Source: Desulfomicrobium sp. ZS1 | GTDB taxonomy: Bacteria; Desulfobacterota; Desulfovibrionia; Desulfovibrionales; Desulfomicrobiaceae | Reading direction: 5' to 3' | Length of the DNA stretch: 64,000 nucleotides | NCBI RefSeq assembly: GCF_024204645.1 | Contig: NZ_CP100351.1 | Location: 2,878,001 to 2,942,000, forward strand | Shown here: piece by piece, positions 24,012 through 30,754 of the stretch | Layout: each line of letters starts with the position of its first letter | Position numbering within the stretch: the stretch's first letter is position 1 | Made by a program: the position numbers and the translations under genes | Notes under the pieces: model-generated | Told to the model about the DNA's origin: nothing | Databases searched by the model: none | Seen by the model: only the letters and a program-made list of their open reading frames with translations

Positions 24012-24545
24012 CTACTGGCTTACAGCCGCCTTGAACTCGTCGCGTCTGTTCTTGGCCCAGGATTCCTCATTGGAGCCGGGAACTGCCGGATATTCTTCGC
24101 CATAACTGATAATCGTGAGGCGCTCGGATGCGATGCCCATGAGAACCAGATATTCATAGGCCGCCCGTGCCCGGCGTTCGCCAAGGGCCATGTTGTACTC
24201 GTTGGTGCCTCGCTCATCACAATGCCCTTCGATAAGCAGGCTCAAGGCCGAATGCGTCTTCAAGAGCTCCGCCTTTTCCGCCAGAACCTGGCGGGACTGG
24301 TCCGACAGCTCGCTTCTGTCGAAGGCAAAATAGATCCGATCGGCTCCGATCTTGTCGATAGCCTGACGCTGCAATTCAGCCAGGCGCTGCGCTTCAAGCT
24401 GTGCGGAACTGAGGCCGCCTGCGTCCGGACTCGAACTGACGGCCGAAGTTCCAGCAGGGGTGGAGCTCACTTTCTTGGAACAACCGCCGACCACGACAAG
24501 ACTGAACGCCAGCACAATCAATACGAACATGCTCAAGTTTCTCAT
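24012..24545 (-). CDS. pal: Peptidoglycan-associated lipoprotein Pal
   Basis: This 177-residue outer-membrane lipoprotein tethers the membrane to peptidoglycan and works with the Tol system. The N-terminus MFVLIVLAFSLVVVGGC ends in a lipobox. The OmpA-C domain shows RIYFAFDRSELSDQSRQVL, LLIEGHCDERGTNEYNMALG and AKNRRDEF, the diaminopimelate-binding pattern. The ATG at 24545 has GGGGG upstream; codons before it lack a signal. No tol genes are adjacent, so it is a detached copy, with its own hairpin downstream. Confidence 0.95.
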   Translation of the reverse strand: MRNLSMFVLIVLAFSLVVVGGCSKKVSSTPAGTSAVSSSPDAGGLSSAQLEAQRLAELQRQAIDKIGADRIYFAFDRSELSDQSRQVLAEKAELLKTHSALSLLIEGHCDERGTNEYNMALGERRARAAYEYLVLMGIASERLTIISYGEEYPAVPGSNEESWAKNRRDEFKAAVSQ

Positions 24546-24983
24546 GAAATCCCCCTGTGGTGAAGATGTTGAAAAGTATAGCCATCCATTTTTACGCGAG
24601 CATCTAACACATATGTAAAACAAAGTGTAGAATAATTATTTTAAATGATTCGCCGCGTACAAATAATCGCACGCCAGGACATGTTCCGTCCTGAAAAATA
24701 CGCATCAAAAAAAAACGCCTGCCCGCAAAAATATGCTACGTGCGCGGCAACCCGTTGACCTTCATCGTTCAAAGGTTAAAAAGAATGTCCTGATATTTCG
24801 ACCTGATCGCGGGGAACAATCTTTTTTTTCGCAAACCGTTAACCCCTTCGAGGACGCCGCTGTGAAACGCGTGCACTTGGATTCTTCACGGCTCCCGGCC
24901 TTGCAATGTTTCCCATCTGTGCTAAATTTAAACCATGAAATCGACCTGATATGGAAATCAACCATCTGCCAGGAGGTAGAGTG
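24546..24983. other. Gene-free divergent gap between pal and uspA
   Basis: This 438-base gap has no supported gene. The only plausible site is TTGCAA (24901-24906) and TAAATT (24923-24928) with a 16-base spacer, a weak sigma-70-type promoter 55 bases before uspA. The remainder shows no repeat of the families seen elsewhere in the window. Confidence 0.35.
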
Positions 24984-25424
24984 ATGAGCATGTTTTCCAA
25001 AATTCTCTGTCCTGTGGATTTTTCCGAATCCAGCGCGGACATAGCCAAGACTGCCAGGGAATTCGCCCTCAAATTCAATGCTGAAATTCTTGTCGTGTAT
25101 GTCGCCCCCTCGATGATCCAGTATGAGATTTTCGACCTGCCTGCCGCCTCCCTGCCGCAGCTTGTCGGGGATATTGTCACCGGAGCGGAAAAAACCATGA
25201 CCGAATTCGTGGCCAAGCATTTCCCCGATGTAACGGCGACAGGAAAGGTGGTCAGCGGCGACGCGGCCGAAGCCATCGTCACCCTGGCCCAGGCGGAAAA
25301 AGCGGACATCATCATCATGTCCACGCATGGCCGCCAGGGCCTGAACCGTCTTCTTTTCGGTTCCGTGGCCGAAAAAGTCGTCAAGACATCGGCCGTGCCC
25401 GTCATGACCATCCGTCCACAATAA
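24984..25424 (+). CDS. Universal stress protein UspA family
   Basis: This 146-residue soluble single-domain Usp begins FSKILCPVDFSESSADIAK. It ends with the ATP-binding signature MSTHGRQGLNRLLFGSVAEKVVKTSAVPVM, fitting G-2x-G-9x-G-[ST] (split here as MSTHGRQG and LFGSVAEKVV). AGGAGG lies 8 bases before the ATG at 24984. Such proteins bind ATP and support survival under stress. It precedes the transporter genes by 43 bases but is separated from them by a hairpin. Confidence 0.95.
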   Translation: MSMFSKILCPVDFSESSADIAKTAREFALKFNAEILVVYVAPSMIQYEIFDLPAASLPQLVGDIVTGAEKTMTEFVAKHFPDVTATGKVVSGDAAEAIVTLAQAEKADIIIMSTHGRQGLNRLLFGSVAEKVVKTSAVPVMTIRPQ

Positions 25425-25434
25425 CAATCCTCTT

Positions 25435-25459
25435 CCTGCGGCCCCTAAGGGGCCGCAGG
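25435..25459 (+). terminator. Hairpin between uspA and the transporter genes, overlapping the next ribosome site
   Basis: CCTGCGGCCCCT pairs with AGGGGCCGCAGG in a tight 10- to 12-base stem. It has no T-run. Its 3' arm ends in the AGGA that is the only Shine-Dalgarno sequence for the permease ATG at 25468, so it may act as an attenuator or translational lid. Confidence 0.5.
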
Positions 25460-25467
25460 ATCCTGCC

Positions 25468-26283
25468 ATGTTAGCCAGACTTCATTCCTTAAAGTGCCGT
25501 TGCGGCACGCTGTGTTCCGTCGTCGCCTATGCGCTGACCATGCTGTGCGTGTTCTGGGTCGTGCTGCGCGGGGCGGAGAGCATGGGCTACAACTGGCAAT
25601 GGTATCGGGTTCCGCGCTTCATCCTGCTCCCGGACGGCAGCCCCGGCCCGCTGTTGCAAGGCGCGGGCATCACTCTGCTCGTTTCGGCTCTGGGCTTTGT
25701 CGGCGCGGCGGTCCTCGCCTTGGGCACGGCGCTGCTGCGCCTCTCGGGATCCGTGGTCGGCCAGGCCGCGGCCCGCTGCTATCTGGAACTGATCCGCAAC
25801 ACGCCGCTGCTGGTCCAGATCTTCTTTGTCTATTTCGTTATCGCCCCGGCAGTGGGCCTCGGACGTCTGCCGTCCGCCGTACTGGCCCTGGCCCTGTTCG
25901 AAGGGGCCTACGCGTCGGAAATCATTCGCGCCGGCATCCTGGCCATCCCGCGCGGCCAATGGGAAGGCGCGCTGAGTCTCGGCATGAGCAGGGCCAGCGT
26001 CTACATGCAGGTCATCCTGCCGCAGGCGTTGCGCAATATCCTTCCCCCTCTGACCAGCCAGGCCGTATCGCTCATAAAAGACTCGGCGCTGGTCTCGACC
26101 ATCGCCATCTACGACCTGACCATGCACGGACAGGCCATTATCGCGGAAACATTTCTGAGCTTTGAAATCTGGTCTGTCGTAGCGGCCATTTATCTTATCT
26201 TCACAGTCACGCTCTCGTCGCTGGCCAGACTGATGGAAAAGCGCTCATCATCACCACACTTGGAGGACTCATGTACAGAATAA
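25468..26283 (+). CDS. Polar amino-acid ABC transporter permease (HisM/GltK family)
   Basis: This 271-residue inner-membrane permease has about six helices and the family start LLQGAGITLLVSALGFVGA. The EAA coupling loop is visible as GQWEGALSLGMSRASVYMQVILPQAL, preceded by ALFEGAYASEIIRAGI. It would carry polar amino acids (glutamate, glutamine or aspartate type) together with the binding protein and second permease downstream. The binding-protein gene starts inside its last 13 bases, indicating coupling. No ATP-binding subunit is encoded nearby. Confidence 0.92.
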   Translation: MLARLHSLKCRCGTLCSVVAYALTMLCVFWVVLRGAESMGYNWQWYRVPRFILLPDGSPGPLLQGAGITLLVSALGFVGAAVLALGTALLRLSGSVVGQAAARCYLELIRNTPLLVQIFFVYFVIAPAVGLGRLPSAVLALALFEGAYASEIIRAGILAIPRGQWEGALSLGMSRASVYMQVILPQALRNILPPLTSQAVSLIKDSALVSTIAIYDLTMHGQAIIAETFLSFEIWSVVAAIYLIFTVTLSSLARLMEKRSSSPHLEDSCTE

Positions 26284-27083
26284 CCGCAATTTTGATCTTG
26301 TGTCTCAGCTTGGGCGCAGGCTTCCTGCCGCAGACAAGTTCGGCGGCTGAAAAAAGCGTGCTCGAACAGGTCATGGAACGCGGGGTGCTGCGCGTCGGGT
26401 TCGACACTTTCGTGCCCTGGGCCATGAAGGACAAAAACGGCGAATACATCGGCTTCGAGATCGACGTGGCCCGCCGGGTGGCCGCGGACATGGGCGTCGA
26501 GATCGAATTCGTGCCCACCAAATGGTCGGGCATCATCCCGGCCCTGTTGACCGGAAAATTCGACATCATCATCGGCGGCATGGGCATCCAGCCCGCCCGC
26601 AATCTCAAGGTCAACTTCAGCAGCCCGTACGAATTCTCCGGCATGTCCCTGGTCGCAAGCATTGCGGCGGCGCCGAACCTGTCGTCCCTCGATGATTTCA
26701 ACAAACCGGAGATCATCCTGTCCGCAAAGACCGGCGCCACCTCCGTGGCCGCGGCCAAGAAGCACATACCCAAAGCCACCGTGCGCATGTTCGACGACGA
26801 GGCCCAGGCCCTGCAGGAGGTCCTGAACGGCAGGGCGCATGCCATGGTCGCATCGGCGCCCTTTCCCGAACAGCAGGCGATTCGCAACAAGGACACGCTC
26901 TACCTGCCGCTGCAGGGGGAAACCTTTACCAAGGAACCCATCGGATTTGCGGTGCGCAAGGGAGACCATGACTTCCTGAACTTTTTGAACAACTGGGTGC
27001 TTGTGGCCGGGACCGAAGGCTGGCTGGCCGAAAGATACGCATACTGGTTCACGACCATGGACTGGGAAACCCAGATCAAGTGA
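26271..27083 (+). CDS. Periplasmic amino-acid-binding protein of the ABC transporter
   Basis: This 270-residue family-3 solute-binding protein has a signal peptide (ITAILILCLSLGAGFL...SSAA), then GVLRVGFDTFVPWAMKD, YIGFEIDVARRVAADMGV and FVPTKWSGIIPALLTGKFDI. The arginine in MGIQPARNLKVNFSSPY is the usual contact for the ligand carboxylate. The polar amino acid bound cannot be told from sequence. GGAGG precedes the ATG, which lies within the end of the permease gene; the stop overlaps the next permease GTG. Confidence 0.93.
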   Translation: MYRITAILILCLSLGAGFLPQTSSAAEKSVLEQVMERGVLRVGFDTFVPWAMKDKNGEYIGFEIDVARRVAADMGVEIEFVPTKWSGIIPALLTGKFDIIIGGMGIQPARNLKVNFSSPYEFSGMSLVASIAAAPNLSSLDDFNKPEIILSAKTGATSVAAAKKHIPKATVRMFDDEAQALQEVLNGRAHAMVASAPFPEQQAIRNKDTLYLPLQGETFTKEPIGFAVRKGDHDFLNFLNNWVLVAGTEGWLAERYAYWFTTMDWETQIK

Positions 27084-27997
27084 ACCCCGCAACGCGCCAG
27101 ATCCCGGGGGGCGGACTCAAGTCCGGAAAAGGCTTCCGCCCGCCCCTGACCAGGCTCGACGCTGTCCTGCTGGTTTTCCTTGCGGGCTGCGCAGGCTACG
27201 TTGCCTGGCGCGTGACCGCCCAGAACGCAAAGCCCTGGGAGTGGGTGGTGCTCGGTCAGTATCTGGTGCGCGCGGACGGGGGGCCCGGCTTGCTGCTGCA
27301 GGGCCTCCTCACCACCTTGCGCCTGACCTGCTGGTCCGCGGTCATCGCCCTTTTCCTCGGCGTATGGGCAGGGCTGGCGCGCACCAGTCCCAGCCTGTAC
27401 CTGCGGCTGGTGGGCAGCACCTATGTCGAACTGTGCCGCAACCTGCCGCCCCTGGTTCTCATTTTTCTGTGCTATTTTTTTCTGGCCGACCAGATCGCCC
27501 CGGCCATCGGTCTGCAGGACGCGTTGCGCACGGCCCCGGACTCGGTCAAGGCCGTGGCCGGAGTCCTGATCGGACGCCTGGATCAGGTCGACGCCTTTGT
27601 CACGGCGGCCTTCACCCTTGGGCTCTACGAAGGAGCCTATGTCGCCGAGATCGTGCGGGGGGGAATCCGGTCGGTGGATGCCGGGCAATGGGAGGCGGGA
27701 CGCGCGCAGGGGTTCCCGCGCTTTGGGCTCATGGTCTTCATCATCATGCCCCAGGCGGTGCGGAACATGATCCCTCCGCTGGCCGGACAGATCATCTCCA
27801 CCATCAAGGACTCGGCCATCGTGTCGGTCATCTCCATCCAGGAACTGACCTTCCAGGGCATGCAGCTCATGGCCACGACCTACCTGACCATGGAAGTCTG
27901 GACCTGCGTGGCGCTCCTCTATTTCGTACTGACCTTCTCCTGCTCCATGGGCGCGGCCCGCCTGGAACATCGGCTGCGCCGCAGGTACACGGTCTGA
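27080..27997 (+). CDS. Second polar amino-acid ABC transporter permease (GTG start)
   Basis: This 305-residue inner-membrane permease has helices beginning LDAVLLVFLAGCAGYVAW and the conserved LLLQGLLTTLRLTCWSAVIA. The EAA loop is GQWEAGRAQGFPRFGLMVFIIMPQAV after FTLGLYEGAYVAEIVRGGIR. The GTG start overlaps the binding-protein stop (GTGA). It pairs with the first permease to form the heterodimeric channel. The expected ATPase gene does not follow; instead the gene ends stop-to-stop against the convergent receptor gene (TGATCA). Confidence 0.92.
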   Translation: MNPATRQIPGGGLKSGKGFRPPLTRLDAVLLVFLAGCAGYVAWRVTAQNAKPWEWVVLGQYLVRADGGPGLLLQGLLTTLRLTCWSAVIALFLGVWAGLARTSPSLYLRLVGSTYVELCRNLPPLVLIFLCYFFLADQIAPAIGLQDALRTAPDSVKAVAGVLIGRLDQVDAFVTAAFTLGLYEGAYVAEIVRGGIRSVDAGQWEAGRAQGFPRFGLMVFIIMPQAVRNMIPPLAGQIISTIKDSAIVSVISIQELTFQGMQLMATTYLTMEVWTCVALLYFVLTFSCSMGAARLEHRLRRRYTV

Positions 27998-30622
27998 TCA
28001 GAATTCGCAGCGGACGCCGGCATAATAGCCGCGTCCGTATTCGGAGTGCGGGGCCGGCACGTCTCCAGACCCGATCTGCGACACTCCGACGTGCCCGTCT
28101 GCCGCAAACACATTGAAGACATCGAGCATGAGACTCATGGTGAAAAGTTCTTCCTTCACGACGTCGAGTTCGAGCGAGACGTCCGTGACCAGGCTGCCGG
28201 AGATAATCCCCGTCTTGTAGGCGTCATGATAGAGGCCATCCTCGTCAAGCCATTTGGAACTCGACGTGGTTTTCTTCTTTTCCGCGGTGCCGTAAGGCGT
28301 CTCGTCGAATGTCCGCGCATCGTTCTTGAGCCCGGTGGTGGAATCCCTCCAGCGGGACACGCAATTAACCCGGAACCTGTCATCAAAAAAAAGCCCCATC
28401 CAGCGCAGGGTCACCACGGCGGGCGCATTGTAATCGTCGGGAGGAAGGGAACTGCGATCCATCAGCTCCCCCTCGTAGAAAACCCTGTCGTAATCATACT
28501 CGTAGCCAGAGGACTCCTTGTACTCGTCGATCTCGCTATTGAAAGCACCATTGAACGTCTTGCTCCTGGATTGTGAAACTCCGAGGGACAGGGAATGCGA
28601 TCCAAAACGCTCCGTCTCGAAAGAGCGGGCCAGGATCAAAGAAATACCGTCGTAGGTACTTTTGCCGTCATTGGTCAGTTCGTACACGTCCTCTTCCCGG
28701 GCTTTGCTAATGATCTGCTTGCGGTGATCCCGATGCACGAATTCCAAGCTGTATTCGAACCCGGCGACATCCCCGAGCACCCCCCCCATGAGTTCATCGG
28801 AATAGGGGGTGTCCAGTCCCTTGGCCTCGTAGCTCTGGTCATCGCTCTCCTTGACCGGCGGCAGGTTGTCGGGATCAGTGTTATACCGGATGAGCAGCGA
28901 CGATGAGGGGCGATACCGGTCGAACGCATAGGCCCGGAGCTGACCGCCGTAGTACCGGTTGACCCCGGCCACCAAGCGCAGAACGCCGTCTCCCATGGTG
29001 TCCAGCTCCATCTTCAAGCGAGTGGCTACATCGGTATTGTATGAGAAGTCATCATAATCGACACGCAAGCCGGGAGTGAGGGTGAACCGGCCCCATTCCA
29101 TCTCGGCCTGACCGTACCAGCCCAGCGTGTTGAGTGTCCGACGCTGATCACTTTCAGGATACGTCGTGAAAACCTGAGTCCATTTTCCGGAGGAAGGCAG
29201 CGTCATGATTTCCATTCGAGCATCTTCGTTCCACATGTCCGTGGTCACGTTGCTCAGAGTAAGACCCGAGGAAAGCCCCCAACTCACATCTCCGGTCTCG
29301 AACGTGGACAAATCAACGTCCAACCCGGCGTCGATGCCCCGGTTGACGACCTTGGCGTCGCCGATTCCTCCTCGATAGTACCAGTCCTCTTCCGGCACCC
29401 CGGTCCCGGCAAACGTTTCTCGCAGATTGTTCAAGGAATCCCTGCTGTACCCGTTCCGGGAATAGGCGACTCGTCCGCCGAGCTCGCCCCATGCTCCGCC
29501 TAGCGCGGCCGACCCGGCCAAACGAAAGGCTTCATTTTGCGTTTTCCAATCGCTGTTCTCGTACAAGGGCTTCCACCGTTCTTCTCTGTACGGTGCGTAG
29601 GTGGCATCCAGGGTCAATTTCAAGTCATCGCCAGGCGTAACAAGCAGCTTCGCAAAAAAATTCTCGCTGCTTCGCTTCTGATCCTTGTCATAGAAAAAAT
29701 CTTCGGGCGTCTCCATCTTCAAAGGTATGATCGAACGCCGCTGCGAAGCCGCCAGCAAAAGAGCGACGTTATCCGTAAGAGGACCGTCCGCGCCAGCCCG
29801 AAGAGCGTAGGTCCGAAAACGCGGCTGATTGGCGGACGTGGTCGATTCCTCGTCCACGCCCCGCAGATCGAACCACTCGCTGCGGGAATGCCCGCCCGAA
29901 AAAACCGCATGCCAGCGGTCGATGCGCGGATCGACAAGCTCCGCGCCCACGACTCCGCCCACGAACCCGCCATACTTTGCCGGAACGTTGCTGGTGTAGA
30001 CCGTGACCGTGTCCACCAGGCTGGAATCGTAAAAAATCGTCTGGTCGCCGCCGTTCACATGCAGGTCATTGGGGGCGATGCTTTCTCCATCGGCATCAAG
30101 GCCGCTTGGATTAAGCGTGTTCGTCACACTCATGCCATCGATGAGAAAATTGTTTTCGTAGGGTTTGGCTCCGGCGATGGAGACGCGGGGAGGGCGGATT
30201 TCACCGCCGGTCAGGCTGGAGGTGTCTTCGTTGGAAAACTGGACGTTGGAGAAGCCCTTGATGGCTTCGGTGATAGACCCGGTATGGGAGGGCAGGGTTT
30301 GCAACTCCTGGCCTTCGATCGTCGCCTTCCCGGCCTGAGGCTTTTCCGCCACCACGCTCACAGGATCAAACTGGTAGATTTGGTCTTCCTGAACATCAGC
30401 AGGCAGGGTTGGCAGCTCCGGCGCCACCGGCACGGACGCATTGGAGCTATCGTTCACCCTGTCGGCGAGGGTACCGTTGCCGTCACTTTTGCTTGCGCCA
30501 TTTTTCTCGGCGGAATGCACCCCGTCACGCGCGGAAGAAAGAGATAAACCGGAGATCGCGTCCGCCTGAACGTCTCCGGAAAACAAAAAAAACAGAAACA
30601 AAACAAGGAGGATATTAAACAC
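27998..30622 (-). CDS. TonB-dependent outer-membrane receptor
   Basis: This 874-residue receptor has a signal peptide (FNILLVLFLFFLFSGDVQA), a low-complexity stretch, a possible TonB box (FDPVSVVAEK), a plug domain (LPSHTGSITEAIKGFSNVQF; NNFLIDGMSV; VTVYTSNVPAKYGGFVGGVV) and a barrel ending GYYAGVRCEF with terminal Phe. The substrate is not evident; no iron or cobalamin genes are next to it. GTG at 30622 is the likely start, with AAGG a few bases upstream. It is divergent from a periplasmic-propeller diguanylate cyclase, so the two may share control. Confidence 0.93.
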   Translation of the reverse strand: MFNILLVLFLFFLFSGDVQADAISGLSLSSARDGVHSAEKNGASKSDGNGTLADRVNDSSNASVPVAPELPTLPADVQEDQIYQFDPVSVVAEKPQAGKATIEGQELQTLPSHTGSITEAIKGFSNVQFSNEDTSSLTGGEIRPPRVSIAGAKPYENNFLIDGMSVTNTLNPSGLDADGESIAPNDLHVNGGDQTIFYDSSLVDTVTVYTSNVPAKYGGFVGGVVGAELVDPRIDRWHAVFSGGHSRSEWFDLRGVDEESTTSANQPRFRTYALRAGADGPLTDNVALLLAASQRRSIIPLKMETPEDFFYDKDQKRSSENFFAKLLVTPGDDLKLTLDATYAPYREERWKPLYENSDWKTQNEAFRLAGSAALGGAWGELGGRVAYSRNGYSRDSLNNLRETFAGTGVPEEDWYYRGGIGDAKVVNRGIDAGLDVDLSTFETGDVSWGLSSGLTLSNVTTDMWNEDARMEIMTLPSSGKWTQVFTTYPESDQRRTLNTLGWYGQAEMEWGRFTLTPGLRVDYDDFSYNTDVATRLKMELDTMGDGVLRLVAGVNRYYGGQLRAYAFDRYRPSSSLLIRYNTDPDNLPPVKESDDQSYEAKGLDTPYSDELMGGVLGDVAGFEYSLEFVHRDHRKQIISKAREEDVYELTNDGKSTYDGISLILARSFETERFGSHSLSLGVSQSRSKTFNGAFNSEIDEYKESSGYEYDYDRVFYEGELMDRSSLPPDDYNAPAVVTLRWMGLFFDDRFRVNCVSRWRDSTTGLKNDARTFDETPYGTAEKKKTTSSSKWLDEDGLYHDAYKTGIISGSLVTDVSLELDVVKEELFTMSLMLDVFNVFAADGHVGVSQIGSGDVPAPHSEYGRGYYAGVRCEF

Positions 30623-30754
30623 TCCGCCTTGGCCTAATGTTTTTTGCGAAATGATGGTTGCTCTTTTTTTTCACAAATGCCACGCACCTGTTGCTAGTAG
30701 GTATCTAACGCAAAACCTTTCTTGAAGTATGTATTACAAAAGATCAAGCACTCC

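Noticed and set aside
24733-24984. Plus-strand open frame of 83 codons before uspA
   Set aside because: It has no ribosome site or family resemblance and runs across the likely uspA promoter and leader.
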